This document shows positions 31,350-44,115 of a DNA stretch of 64,000 bases, piece by piece. The stretch covers positions 77,430,501 through 77,494,500 of the forward strand of contig JBAIAC010000004.1 of the NCBI GenBank assembly GCA_037349315.1, in the 5' to 3' direction. A model generated the notes under the pieces. The model was not told where the DNA came from. It searched no databases and saw nothing but the letters and a program-made list of their open reading frames with translations. Position numbers and translations under genes: made by a program. The stretch comes from Chelydra serpentina (Eukaryota > Chordata > Testudines > Chelydridae). Positions within the stretch are counted from its first letter, which is position 1. Each line of letters begins with the position of its first letter.

Positions 31350-33614
31350 TTTCTGGGCCCCATTTTCTACCCTCTCTTCACCTTGTTGGTCCTGCATACT
31401 TATGTGGTGAATATTCAGATTGGAACCATGAAATATTTGCATTAATTTCCCACACACACACACTCTTATGCAGTAAAGGAGCATATGGGCCTTGGTTATA
31501 TGTGTAAATATCATGGGTCCAATCATGAACCAGTGTAAATTAGGAATAACTCCAGTGAAATCAGACCAAGGTAACATAATTTCATCCCTTATCTTTCTGT
31601 TCCTGACTTTTTTTTTCTAATTTGGCTTAATCAGAGAACTACTAGAGTACAAGCCTCAAACAAATTAGTTTAATTCTGCATGAAATAGAGTTGCCAGGTG
31701 TCAGGTTTTTAATTGGAACGCCTGGTCGAAAAGGGGCCCTGGCAGCTTCGGTCACCACCACCGACTGGGCTGTTAAAAGCCCGGTTGGCAGTGCTACGGG
31801 GCTAAGTCAGGCTAGTCCCCACCTGTCCTGGCACTGCGCTGCGCCCTGGAAACAGCCAGCAGGTCTGGCTCCTGGGGCGGGGGTGCCCACAGGCTCCATA
31901 CGCTGCCCCTGCCCTGAGCACTGGCTCCCCACTCCCATTGGCCAGGAACTCCACTTAGAGCCCCCCCCCACCCCCCCACCCCCACACACACACACACTGC
32001 CCCAGCCCAGTGAAAGTGAGTGAGGATGGAGGAGGCTGAGCCACCGTGGTGAGGGAACGTAGTGAGTGGAACCTTAGGGAAGGGGTGGGGCCTCGAGGTG
32101 GGGGGACCAGGGTGTTCGGTTTTATCCGATTAAAAAGTTGGCAACCCTAGCATGACATTTTAATCAGTACATATTTTTAAATTTTGCACTTGGTGCTGTG
32201 TCTATGTTTTGTTGAACTTAGACTTATGGAAAATATTTTGTCAGAGACAAGCATGAAATTAAAAAATGTTAAATGGCCTAATGTCTCTACTTTGTCATTT
32301 TAAATAACAATAAGTCCTCCAATTATCCCTTAGTAGAGAATTAATTAAAGCTGTCTATAATGTCATAACAGACAGGACAACATTGTTACATCAAGGTATA
32401 AATCACTTCAGTGCTTCCTGATGACCAAAGAACTCTGTTCATCCTGCAAGGTTTCCCACACACCAAAATGGTATGAATGGCATATGTTACTTGTATAATT
32501 AAAATCTGATTATATTATAATGTAGAAATTAACTTTCTGCAAGTGCCTCATTATTTCCTGTTTCATCTGCCAAATGCAAGAAGTAAATTTTATTGTGTGA
32601 GTGAATTAAGTCAAGACATGCTACCAGATTGGTATCCTGAACAAAACTCATTTAGTGGTGTGTTTCATTCTTAAAATATGTACAGATGGCTGTGCTAAAT
32701 GAGACATAATAAATGTTCATTTTGCTGTAGATCACAACTCATTTATAAATAAAAACAATCTTGATAATGTTTGGAGCCTGACTCTGGTCTCTTCTGCAAT
32801 TATTTTACAGTAGAATAATATTACTGACTTCAGTGGATTTATCTCCCATTTGCACTAGTGCAAATGAGATCAGCACTGGGCTCCTTGTGACCAGGAGCAG
32901 TTCCGTGTATATAAAACTTGGTAGTGAATTAAAAAAATTCCTTCGGGGCAAGTCTTCCACTGAAGTCAAAAGCCTATGTAGAGGCTTCAGGACTGGGCCT
33001 GAAATTGCCAAGAATTCCACAATGTTGTGAAGTCCAAGGGGGGGCTAAAATTTGCTACGCAGCCAGAATGTAGTGTTATTTAATGCTTTTATATTTTACT
33101 TTGCAGTTGTCAAATGACCTTTTCACATGCAGGAGCTACTAATATTCAGAGATTTTTTCCCCATTCTGGTTCCCATGATGTCATGCAACACAATACCACT
33201 ATTACATCATTTGTGGCCTGTCTTGCCTCCCTTAGGTACTCCACCTGATTTGGATCATGAGGGCCACATCAATGAAGGTAAATTCCATTTTCACTGATGG
33301 AAAGCCAGTTAATAAACGATAGATGCCTTCATTTTTCTTGAGCCTTTTTTTCTCCTCCATGTCAACTGACTGACCATTTTCAAAGAATTGATTGCTAACT
33401 GGTGAGCTAGAGAGAAGCAAATAAGCTTAACTATTCACACAATCTGTTAAAACATATCTAGCACTCGTGTGAGCATTTAGTGCAGTTTGAAGGATGAAAA
33501 CCAGAGTGTTCAATGTAGAATGAAAAATTATTGCACTATGACATACCTTTGCAATGCTGACTAGATGGCAAAAAAAACCACCCCACACATTTACTACAAT
33601 TAAAAATATATATA
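31350..33614. other. No recognisable feature
   Basis: 31690-32130 is GC-richer and contains a (c)n(ca)n tract near 31960-31996; no ORF there is convincing. The rest is AT-rich. A 'gacttcagtgg' motif lies at about 32826. Confidence 0.45.
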
Positions 33615-33619
33615 CAGTA

Positions 33620-33834
33620 TGTTGGTGAAGGAACGAAAATGGACACCGTGTAGAATCAAGCACGTGGGTTTATTACGCACAGCTATGGTGGAGTGTCACT
33701 TTGTTATTAGGCTCAGAGACACTGCCAATCAATGAATTACAATGGATTATATGGGATTTTCATGGGCGGAAGGAAATGACGGGGTAGGAGGTCCCGAGTC
33801 CCTGGATAGGTCTAGTAGCAAGACAAGATAAGCA
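33620..33834 (-). mobile_element. Short solo LTR with perfect 5-bp TSD
   Basis: 215 bp, ends tg (33620) and ca (33834), flanked by identical cagta at 33615-33619 and 33835-33839. On the minus strand it has a TATA-like segment (catataatcc) and an aataaa at 33674-33669, followed by an R/U5-like tract ending ttcaccaaca. TG...CA ends with a 5-bp TSD fit an endogenous retrovirus or gypsy LTR left by LTR-LTR recombination. No internal coding remains. Confidence 0.8.
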
Positions 33835-33839
33835 CAGTA

Positions 33840-34442
33840 GCCAATAGTCAAAGATTACATAATGTCTCTGCCCATGGTTTCAGGTTAACATATGATATAC
33901 AATTAGTACACAGGTGTTTTCCTTTAAATAATGTATAAAGTATATTAATATAAAATATATATGTTGACTTCTGATTTGGGGTGCATAGGAATAAAGTAGC
34001 TCCTCTGATTGTCCAACAGGTACACCTGTGGGTTAAAGCAAAAGACCTTGAAAAGAACATGGCAATAGAAATTGCTTTTCAGTTGTTCATTTGTGTTTCT
34101 AAAGGCAGACACTGGTATCTGGGAAGAAGGATGTCATATCTCATACTGACATGCTTGAACCTCTTCCATGAACTCAAGGTTGGCATGTGGGAAGGGTGTT
34201 GGTATCTCTTCATATGAAAAGGAGTGGACATAGGCATAGGCATAGTGGACCACTTTACTTTGGTCTGCCTGCAGCTGCAGATAAGGGTGCCAATTACTGC
34301 TCCCCATCTGGCATTTTGCTGACCATGCTTATCTTAGTAGAAAGCAAGGTTGTCTCTTATTTGTTCTGCTTCTCTTAGCCAATATTGTTCACTGTTTGCT
34401 AGGCCTCTCAGCCTCTTGACCAAACTCTGGACTTTGGGCCCG
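33840..34442. other. No recognisable feature
   Basis: AT-rich, with short frames lacking recognisable content. The part just left of 34443 may be the internal flank of the next LTR. Confidence 0.4.
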
Positions 34443-34888
34443 TGTCAGGTTTTTGCATACACAGCACGTGAATTTTGGCCCTTCATGGGTAACGGGGTGC
34501 CCTTGTCGCCCTGCGTATCTAGCCCCTTGGCCCTGCTTCTCACAGACTCAGGGACACTCCAAGCTGGTGCCACTTCCGTGCTCTTTATTTGTGTCAGTTT
34601 CCCACCACCAGTTTCCTACTATATACATGCTATTTACAATAGCTTGGCCTAGCACAGGCCTTGTCAGCAACAGAGTAATAAGCTCCAACCTCTCCCTGAG
34701 GCTCCTGGTCTCCACCCCCCTTTTCACATACTTCCTCCCAGCCTTGTAGCTCCAGCCTAATGCTGCTGGCAAGTGCAGTCAGTGATTAGGCAAACCTAGG
34801 CTAATCTACCCAGCCCCAACCCATTTCCCCTGAATGGGGCTGGAGTGGCAGGAGCGGACTGAGGCTTCCCCAGCAGCACCCTGCCACA
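34443..34888 (-). mobile_element. Probable LTR, reverse orientation
   Basis: Read on the minus strand, the block starts tgtggcagggtgctgctggg and ends aaaaacctgaca, TG...CA. It has a TATA-like tatatagtag and an acaaataaagagca poly(A) signal in the proper order. About 446 bp. No TSD matched, so one end may be truncated or this may be an LTR next to internal sequence. It contains no coding region. Confidence 0.55.
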
Positions 34889-36427
34889 ATGTGATTACAT
34901 TCAGGTTCAACCCTTGACTAAAATATTATATATAAATTATCTAATTTCACTTGTATAAGGTTTCTATTGAGAGCAGCATCTTCATACTACACTTGAGGTC
35001 CTTTTAAAATGTAAGGTAATAAACACTAGCATGCCAATCTATTTTAGTCAGGCACCTAAAATATTAATCAACAAGATGCCTGTATGGTGAAATATAGACA
35101 CTGGGGCCAGGTCCTCAGCTGATATAAGTGGGTATAGCTCCATTGACTTGAATGACAAAGTATATATCCCACATCCTTGGCTGCCCCAAGAACTGCTCAA
35201 ACTTTCTTCTTTTAGTGTCCACTCTGTATAATTTACTCAAATCCCTTCCGCCAACACCTATACATTTCATCACAATAGTCCTAATTCCTATAACCTACAG
35301 CCCTGGCAGGAAAAGAGCTCTCCCTTGGGATCTCCTTTGATCCAGACACAGCTAGTGCTGTCCTCCCACCCTAATACTGCCTTCCTGCCTTTTATCAAGA
35401 TAGTCAGCTAATTAATTCCTTCACTCACCCAGCCTCCCTATCTGATTAGCTCCCTATTTCCTCAATCAGCCATCACTGGGGAAACTGAGGCCACAGTGAT
35501 CAGGCTGCTGACTCATCTGTCAGGCCTCAGGGACCTATGCTCATCTATACTAGCCAAGGAGCTGGCCTAATTCTGTTGTAAGGGTTTTAATAATTTCCAT
35601 GTAGCTTTATTTTTCATATGATCTTATAGAGTAAGGAGGTAAGAGTCTGTGTAAATAGGAAATAAAGAGTCTGGCATCACCCAGATTGCTGTGTCCTGGG
35701 TCTCTAATCTGTATATTTTCATCTTAGATTCTTATGTTTGCAGAGCTATAACTAAAAGTTGATAACACTTCCAATATAAGCCCCTCTTTTAGCATGAGAG
35801 CAACCAGTGAGAAGAACTCACCCCTTCCAAACTCTGCTTTTTTCCACTCCTTCTCTCACCCCAGGAAGTTGTATAGGAAACTCCATGAGATTCACCTCAT
35901 TGAGTTTTCCTGCCACACTGGTCCCCTGTTGTGCTCTCCCCCCGTACCACACACACAGGAGGGAGCAATATGGCATGTCTTAAAATATTCTGCACATATG
36001 CATATTAATGTAAACATTACTCTGAGCTATAGTATCGATGGACACAATAGGAAAGGAACCATTGAAACCCACCACTGTAAAGCTCTGCCTATTTGGTGAG
36101 ATTCTGTGCTGTGTCTTTAGAGGAGATGCAGCACAGAACTTGCAGCCCAGAGGGAGAAGAAGCTAAGGTGACTTTAAGAGACTTTTGCACCCTGCCAGTG
36201 CTGGGCTACTGTGGAGGGTGGAAAGGCCTGCCAAGACAGCCCTGGTGGCCTGAAATACAGTAGTCTCCCTGGGCTACTTTATGGGCCATAGCACTACCCC
36301 AAATTGCCACCGTGCTGTCTGCTTTGGCCCTGCCCTCACCACATCCTCTATACCAACAGCTGATGAGGGGGCACTCAGAGGGGAGCCTTATGGCTGTCTT
36401 CCACAGTTCCCCTGGCTTGATAAGAGC
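34889..36427. other. No certain feature; possible second LTR-like tract
   Basis: About 35290-35520 read on the minus strand starts tgacagatgagtcagcagcc and contains gataaaaggcagg (TATA-like), which could be another old LTR. No TSD was found. The rest shows no gene. Confidence 0.35.
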
Positions 36428-36435
36428 CTTTTAAG

Positions 36436-36792
36436 CAGTAGCGCAGCCAGGTCCGGAGTGCAGGGGGAGCGGCGCTATAAAAAGGCGCCTCCCCCTGTAC
36501 TCACCCGGCAGCGCTCTGGGTCTTTGGCGGCACTTCGGCGGCTCACTCCGGGTCTTCGGTGGTACCCGCCACCGAAATGCCGCCGAAGACCCGGAGCGCC
36601 GCCGGGTGAGTGTAAGAAGCGGCGCTTAAAAAGAAGCAGCGCCTTTTTTTAGTGCTACTAAAAAAAGCACTACTAAAAAGTGCTACTAAAAAAGCACTAC
36701 TAAAGAGTGCTACTAAAAAAAGGCGCCGCTTCCACCGCTTCTGCTCAAGGGGGAGCGGCCGCTCCCTCTGCTCCCCCCCGGCTACGATACTG
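36436..36792 (+). mobile_element. hAT element, CAGTAGCGTAGCC family, perfect TSD
   Basis: 357 bp, ends cagtagcgcagccaggtc and ccccggctacgatactg, perfect 8-bp TSD cttttaag at 36428-36435 and 36793-36800. Closely related to 28684-29018, with the same 'gctataaaaaggcgcctccc' block and 'gaaatgccgccgaag' hairpin. It has a local expansion of 'gcactactaaaaa' units at about 36650-36720. Confidence 0.9.
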
Positions 36793-36800
36793 CTTTTAAG

Positions 36801-38734
36801 AGCCCCTTTATGCCACTCTGGCCTTTTTTACATGGCTTAAAAAGAAAAGCGGAGTTGAGGATCTCAAACATTATCTCCATAATATGGACTGATATGCTGC
36901 ACCAAAGAAAACATTATGAGATAGTCTGTCAAAGATCTGTACAATGTCTTCATGTTTCAGACAAATACATTACCCACAACTGTGACTAAAAACTCACACT
37001 TGATAAATTGGTTGTAAAAAGTTTGTTTGCAAAAAGTGAAGGATTTAGCCTTTAAAACTGATGTTCAAAACCATGTATGGGATCTGGACATCTGAATCCC
37101 ATGGCAGAATAAAAAATCCCCTACAAATGTTTTTACTGTGGCCTGAAATGACTTCAACAAGCTAAAAAAGCTCTATCAGTCTATGTATCTCTCCCTGACT
37201 AAGACAGATTAACTGGAAGCTAATGAGACAGATCCTCAGCTGGCGTAAATCACCAATGAAGCCCTAAGTCTTGTCTGTTTGAGACTGATTTTTTTTTAAT
37301 ACCTCTTGGGGTTGCATGACTTCACCATACTCAGATTCAATCTGGTCATTTTGGAGTGGCAGAATGGAGTGTCTCAGCATCCTCATGGACAGTGCCATGC
37401 TGAGCTGACCACTGTATTCCACTCAACCACTGTATACCTACCAGTGGTCCTGGTGATATCTGAAACTTCCCTAAAGCTTGTTTTTAAACATTTCCCACTA
37501 ACGTAGAGGTCATTAGCAATAGAATATCACTTACTGTGGTCTTCCCATTCTTCCCAGGAGAATGTCCTTGCTTGAATTGATTGACTGCAAATTTAACTTT
37601 ATTGGAAGTAATGCTTTCTTACGGATGTCAGGCAACTAATTTCTTCAATTATTTCTATATCAGTGTCATTCTTTTCTTGTATTACTGTCACTGACTACAA
37701 TAAACCTTCTAATATTACTTATTATCAACTCCAAGCATAGTTAACTTGATTCCCTCTCCTGTTAAATGAAAATTATCTTGGGTTCTATTTGACTGACACT
37801 TTTTTCAGCACTCAATGATACATTGTTTTATATAATTGGCTCTAGATTCATTTCTATTTTTTCTTAGCCATCTTCTCTTCATTAGCTTGGTATGCTTATG
37901 TTTTACCTTCTAAATAAATGTGCTGTGATTTGTACTGTAATATCCAGCAATTTAAATTAAATTATTCAGATTGCATGTGTCAACTTCCTTCCTTTCCCAC
38001 ACAATATATTCTTTCAATAGCTACTTGTGGTGACCATTCTTTTCTTTATACAGAACTCCAACTCTGACCGGTAGGAATTAAATTAATTCTTTAGTCCTGT
38101 CTTCAGAAACTTTTATGGATAGTACTTACATTTCCCAGTTTTACATGAGATATGTAGATAAATTTACTACAACTTACCATATTAATTCTCTTTGCTAATT
38201 TTGCAAGTATGGAAGTTGTTTTGTTGCAAACACTTATCTAAGTTAACTGACAAGTTTAAAGGCCTACTGCTGTATTTCCAGTTCTTATTCCAAGTAAACA
38301 ATAGTAATTTTCTCTCTCATTCCTGGCAGAAACAAAACGAAAACTTTCCTCACTGCTGAAGGAGGGTGGGGAAGCACTTTATTTATCTAAGGTGTCATAA
38401 GTGCATTGACAAAGCTGCAGTAATTGCCAGTGTTGCCTCCACAATAATTTGATTCATTTCTGATGCTCACTCACTTTTCCTGGAAATTTCCCACCTGCTT
38501 TTCCCTAGCTATTTCATCTGCAAAAATGACATTATTATTAGAGAGCATGTCCATCATAAATGCCAAATTGCTTTTCTTCTCTCTCCTCTTATGTATGTAG
38601 ACTTTCAAGTAAGTGCTATTCATTTTTGTAAGCATTGCATCTATTCTATATTGAATTATAGCATTCCTTGCCATAGTATTTCTTTTGCTCCATTCATACT
38701 GTCACTCAATTCCTCTCTTCAGAGAGGAATCATA
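36801..38734. other. No recognisable feature
   Basis: AT-rich, unique-looking, no supported exon. Short frames (for example 37306-37506 and minus 38471-38674) show no domain. Confidence 0.5.
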
Positions 38735-38965
38735 GTCTTGTTGTTCAGGCTCATGACTGAAATACAAGAGACCTGAGTTCTTTTCTGAGCTATGATCCAG
38801 TTTTATGCATTACTTTAAGCAAGTAATTTAACCACTCTGTGCCTCAGTTTCCTCATTTGGAAAATGAAGATTAAAATGCTTACTTGCTGTATCACAGTGA
38901 TACTAAATGTATTAATATTTATAAAATGCATTGAGATCCCCATATAAAACAATATGAGTGCAATA
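38735..38965 (+). repeat. MIR-like CORE-SINE
   Basis: A tRNA-like head remnant is followed by 'gacctgagttcttttctgag', 'gcaagtaatttaacca', 'tctgtgcctcagtttcctca' and 'ggaaaatgaagattaa', then 'ataaaatgcattgagatccc'. These are the ordered landmarks of a MIR-type SINE. Old and diverged. Confidence 0.7.
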
Positions 38966-40653
38966 TTAGTCATGATCAAATATCCCTACCTAATAATTCC
39001 TAATAATCATATTACTTCACAAACTGTGGAGGAAAAAATGGATGATGGGTAAAACTCATACATCATTCCTCTTATTCTGGCCTTGCTAAAAATCATATTC
39101 TGAACATTAAAGATATTTATTTTGTAACCATCAAACATTGTTGTTCTGTATTCTTTACACTTTCTTCATTTTATGCCAACCCTGTTATAATTATTCCTCT
39201 TCTATCAGCCTTGCTGATCTCTCTCCTAAATCAAAGCTGTCCCACTGAACATGTGTAAATTCTTCCCACAGCAATTCAAGAAAATAATATTGACAACAAT
39301 CCACCTGTTCAGAAACAGAAATCAGATTCTGCAAGCACCTAAGTTTCTGGCACAAGAAGTCACATTTGAATCCCAATGAAGAGAGAGGATTTTCCATAGC
39401 TACCAGTACAGAGTTCATATTGGTCCTAGAAGTATTCACTAGTAGACAGATTCTGATGAACTTACACATGTTGATTTCAGTGGGAGCACTGGTGGAGTAA
39501 GGTATTCCTCCTGAATAAAAGTAACAGAACCCACGCCTTAAAACCGCAATTTACTGCTTACTTCCAGACTCAAAAGCATCATCTACTTCTCATGGGAAAA
39601 TGTGTTTTATATGTTTAAATTCAGAGGAGTTTAAGGTACTTTATGTACCAAAAAAGTCTGCATGTCACCAGGCTCCTTGTTTGGACCAGTTAAGGGTGGG
39701 ACCAGCAGGTTTTTGTTGATCTGTTTGTTTTACACTTGGATTTAATCCACATAGGTTTCTGAGATAAGTCCATTAATTTTGCTTAAAAACAGTTCAGGGT
39801 GGTCTACACACAGTTTCTTACACTGATTTCATTATAGAAACATAGAAACCAATATAGTTCAATCATTACAAAACTGTATGTAGACCAGCACTTAGGGAGT
39901 TCCCTTTTATAACTCCATAAAATAACCACTGAAGATAGAGACAGAAGAAGAATTAGCATAGTTACTTGCATTCACTCTTTACTAGGTCATTTATCAGAAC
40001 TGAACTTTTAATACATGGGAAAAGTACCTAGAGCCCAGGATGGGCAGTTTGTAATGTAATGGATATCTTTAAATAAGCAAGAAGAATCATTTTCCAGTAG
40101 CCTAATTTTCAAAGTCTGTCTTTCCAAAAAATGAAAACCCCCTTACATTTCATAGTAATACCAGAATTGCTTTATCTTCTGATTTTGGCCCAAACTACCA
40201 TGGCACATTCCTTCCAAGACTGGGATTGCATTGTCTGTTTTCTCCGTTTCTGAGGAGGATATCAGTCATGTTATTCTTTGCCAAGCTCTTTTGGAGCTTT
40301 CCAGGAATAACTGGATCTGGGATCTCTATAAATCCTGGCTCCTCTTTCACCAGAGATGCTGAAGAAACTGAACTTGATGGGGAATTTAATGTATAACTCA
40401 CCTCAGATACTTGTGGAAAGTGCAGTGTTATCAGGTGAGTTGACAGTTCCTGCTTCCAAAACTCTGCAGCAGCTTCTCTAATTATATTTTGTACAGTGGA
40501 ATCAGCGTACTCGAGTCATATTGTCCTGCCTGTTCATTTTCTGATTTTCATTTTAACAGCATTCAGTCTTTAATAATGCATAGTATTGGGGGGGGGGGAG
40601 GGGAAGGAATGTGGACATTATCAGCCATATTACCCAATATACTATTTTGTTAT
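38966..40653. other. No gene; small MITE-like foldback at 39797-39892
   Basis: The only structured part is a short foldback with ends ggtggtctacacacagtttc and acaaaactgtatgtagacca around 39797-39892, like the TCTACAC MITE termini elsewhere. A G-run lies at 40588-40598. No ORF is convincing. Confidence 0.45.
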
Positions 40654-40657
40654 TCAG

Positions 40658-41936
40658 TGTAAGCAGAGTCAGGATGAGCTCTACCCTGACATCTGGTGGT
40701 GAGTTGTGGAAAGGGATGTCAGGGGCTAATCTTGTTTGCATGGACACACCCACCCTGCAAAGCATGATGGACCGCTTGCCCAAATGGTCACCTTGACTGC
40801 TGTGGGAGCCCCAGTTTCTCTGTTATTGGGGCAGGAAGAATAAAGTGTTGTTACCCTGATTATGTGAATCAAGGACAGTGGGCTTTTGTTATGATGAAGG
40901 GACTCGCCCTTAGCTAAGCAGCACTTGCTAGGCGAGGGACATGGATTCCAAAACCCAGTGAATTGAGAGAGATTGGGGATAGGTATTTGTATCTGGTGGT
41001 ATGGGCCTCTTCTGAGGGTCCTAAATGCCAGTTGCACCTCCTTCTCTCTCTCTCTTCACTGTGGAATATTAGAGCTAATTTTGAGTTCCTTAGGAGCCTA
41101 ATCACAGGCTGCTAAATTAGAATTACTCTGGACTAAGTGTGCAAATGAGCATGATGGCTCCCCTAACTACAAGCTGAAATCACTAAAAAGCTGAAATTGT
41201 TATGAGCTGAAATCACTGAGCACAGTCTTAAGTAGTGGGGGAGCCAGAAGATATATTGCTGAGAGGCTGGTGGAGCGGAGCTGCTGACGGAGCGGAGCAG
41301 TTGGCGGGCCAGCTGACGGAGCAGAGCTGCTGGTGGAGCGGGACAGTTGGCGGGACAGCCGGAGCGGCTTGTGGGACGGCTGAGCGGAGTGACTCGTGGG
41401 ATGGCTGGCGGAGCCGAGCCGAGCGAAGCCCCACGAAGGGACGGGGCAGTCAGCTTCGAGCCACGTAAGGTGCCCCTTACCTCTCCCCTCCCCATTTCTA
41501 CCCAGACTGGAGGGGGTGTAACACTCTGCAGATGAACTTTTGAACTCTGGGTCTGGATTTTGGGTTGTTGGACTTTTGGGACTTTGGGTGATTTTTTGGG
41601 GTTGCTGGACTCAAGAACCAAAGGGAAAGGACATGGCCAATTTGCTGGGGTGGGTCATTGCTCACAGTTTGGTTTACAAATCCTAGATGTGGTGTTTCCC
41701 CAGCAAAAGGCCGCATTGTTTTTCTCTGTCATTAAAAGGTTTTTCTACACTCAGACTCTGTGCTTGCGAGAGGGGAAGTACTGCCTCTTAGATGCGCCCA
41801 GGGGGGGTGATATATATTTGTCCCAGGTCACTGGGTGGGGGCTTGAGCCGTTTTTGCATTGTGTTATTGGAATGGAACCCCTAGATACGGAACCCGGCCC
41901 TTGTTGCTGCTGACTCTGACTGGCAGAAGGGTTACA
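40658..41936 (+). mobile_element. 1279-bp solo LTR with 4-bp TSD
   Basis: It begins tgtaagcagagtcagg and ends cagaagggttaca, giving matching terminal inverted bases TGTAA/TTACA. Identical tcag flanks occur at 40654-40657 and 41937-41940. Poly(A)-type signals are an aataaa near 40840 and an attaaaa near 41731 before an R/U5-like tract. A GC-rich internally repetitive part (gcggagctgctgacggag-type units) spans about 41260-41400. No gag-pol coding is seen in or next to it, so it is a solo LTR of an endogenous retrovirus or gypsy-like element. Frames of 100-150 codons over the repeat are incidental. Confidence 0.75.
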
Positions 41937-41940
41937 TCAG

Positions 41941-42461
41941 TGATATAAAACCTAATTTAGTCTTGTTAAATCTGGCCAAATTATTTATTGCAAATAATAT
42001 TTTCTTTGAATTTGGCCCGTTTTGCTGCAAATGTTCACCAAATAATTTTTGCAAACAAATTTCAGCCAATAAGTTGTTCACATGAACTATTCTGTATTCC
42101 TGGAGTGGGAATGGTAATCTAGTCACATGCTAGTGTCCCCCTCTCTGACTGGATAACTGAATTTTTAAACAAGCATATAAACTAACATCCACTTCCACTA
42201 TGAAGTTCTGAATGAAAAATTATACATGCTAAAATTAATGAAACTTCTGGGATTTTCAAATATTTTCATGAATATCCAGCTGCTGATCCCGCAAACAATG
42301 AACCAAGCATGCTGCTTTTATTCACGAATCACATTTTGTATCTGTCAGTCAGCTCTGTCTTGTCTTAAAACTATGAGCAGTTTTCTGAAAGTTGTGGAGA
42401 CCATATCTTCTTCCCTTCATGCAATATGGTTTATCTCCTCCTTGTCTTGTCTGTGCTCCCT
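41941..42461. other. No recognisable feature
   Basis: AT-rich with no transposon ends. Confidence 0.45.
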
Positions 42462-42690
42462 GTACCATTGGTCCAGTAGATAGTGCTTTGGACTAGGACT
42501 CAGAAGACTTGTGTTTTATGTGTTCCTAATTTGGCTGCTGGCCTGCTATGCCAGCTTGTGCAAGTCACGTTGTCTCTGTTAGACTGGAAACTCCTTGGGA
42601 AAGGGTCGGACTCTTACTATATGTTCGTACCACCACTCTGAGACTGGGCCTCCAAGTGCATCTGCAATGCAGATAATTAATAATAGCTGT
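42462..42690 (+). repeat. MIR-like SINE plus retroposon tail
   Basis: 42462-42575 has 'ggtccagtagatagtgcttt', 'ggactcagaagacttgtg' and 'cttgtgcaagtcacgt', matching tRNA-like and CORE landmarks of a MIR-type SINE. 42585-42690 has the 'actggaaactccttgggaaa' and 'ctcttactatatgttcgtac' tail also found at 332, 54296 and 62911. Confidence 0.55.
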
Positions 42691-44007
42691 CTGTGAAATA
42701 CACAAATGGGGAAAAACCTTCTGATTTGTCAGTCTTCCTTTCAGTCACCTGGAGAGAGTGGAGGACCCATTAGTATGGATTACCGGAGCTACTCACTGAA
42801 CAAAATTAGATTTTTGTACACACTGGGGGTTACGACTGAAGAAAAACTAGAATTCAAGATCAATGTGCAAGCTGAATGTGTCTTGGAAATGTGTATTGTT
42901 AATCTCTTTTGTATAAGATTCAGGGATATGAATTCAATATTATTAATCTTGTTTATTATGGTAACGCGTAAGGATATTGAAGATTAGAGCCCCATAGTGC
43001 TAGGCACTGTATAGACAGAGGAAATAAATAACAAATACAAACCTATATTGTGAAAATATTAACTCTGATAGATTATTTGCCTAAGTATGAACAGTAAGAT
43101 TCAGGCATGGTCATAACGTTAAAGTGAAAAGAAGGTAAGTAAAACAGGAATCAAGGGCTGATCCAGATTCCACTGAAGTCATTCAGAGTTTTGTCATTGA
43201 TTTCAATAGGAGCAGGTTTTAGCCCCCAAACCAGCAGCCAGCCCTATAGTAACTAAAGAATGGTAGTTGTACGGCTTAGTTGTCCAGTATGATGACACTT
43301 TAATTTGATACTTACAAGACTTTGAAAAGTGAAATGCCAGTAAATAAGAGGCTTTTCATGTATACAACCTCTCAAAGGGGGTTGGGTAGTGATGTGTAAT
43401 ATTCCATTAGGGGTATATACTTCAAATACATAACTTAGTCTATTTGGTTAGAAACAATGCAGAAAGGGAAGAAGAAAAATCCTTTCTCAAAAAGATAACA
43501 AAGAGCAACACTATTGGTTTTGCATTTACTCTCTTTGGTTGAATCCCTAGCAATAAATAATTTAATCTAATAAAGCTATCAAAGTCACTGAAACCATAAA
43601 TCACCATTTTTACAGTGTACATCTAAGCACCTTTTTTACTGCTCCAGTGTTTTGAATTAACTGAATAAAACTTAAAAGCATTCCCCTAAAGATTCACAAG
43701 AGAGTTAGGTTTGGCCTTTGTAAACAAAATCAGATATTGTCATAAAAATGTGCTTCCAGCTGCTTCAGGAAAACTATCATCCATACAAATCTCAAAGGGT
43801 TTCTCTTAAAATGTGAACTTGTGGCCTTCATTGCAGAGAGAAGAAAAACAGAGACAAAGAGAATCAGGACCCTGGTGTATGTCTTTTCCCAGCAATCAAA
43901 ACGGAAACAAAAAATTGGTGGGGGAGCGGTGTCAGGAAAGGGAGGGAGAGGCATAATTCGGGAGGGAAAGGGATTTTGCCTGCTCTCAACAAACATGAGC
44001 TTGTTAT
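42691..44007. other. No recognisable feature
   Basis: A fragment of the L3/MIR-like motif 'gagccccatagtgctaggca' lies at about 42986-43020. Otherwise nothing is recognised; the 93-codon (42706-42987) and 124-codon (minus 43730-44104) frames lack domains. Confidence 0.4.
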
Positions 44008-44115
44008 TCCTCACAATACTCCTCAGAGGTGGGTAAGCAAGAATTTGTGTCCCCATTTTACAGATGGGAAAGCTGAGACAGAGGAAGTTATTTTCCCCAG
44101 GCAACCTGGATGCAA
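44008..44115 (+). repeat. MIR/L2-like tail fragment
   Basis: 'ctcctcagaggtgggtaagc', 'ccccattttacagatgggaa' and 'gctgagacagaggaag' are ordered landmarks of old mammal/reptile MIR or L2-type repeats. Confidence 0.55.

Noticed and set aside
41163..41621. 152-codon minus ORF with Pro/Ser/Ala repeats
   Set aside because: It lies within the GC-rich repeat block of the solo LTR.
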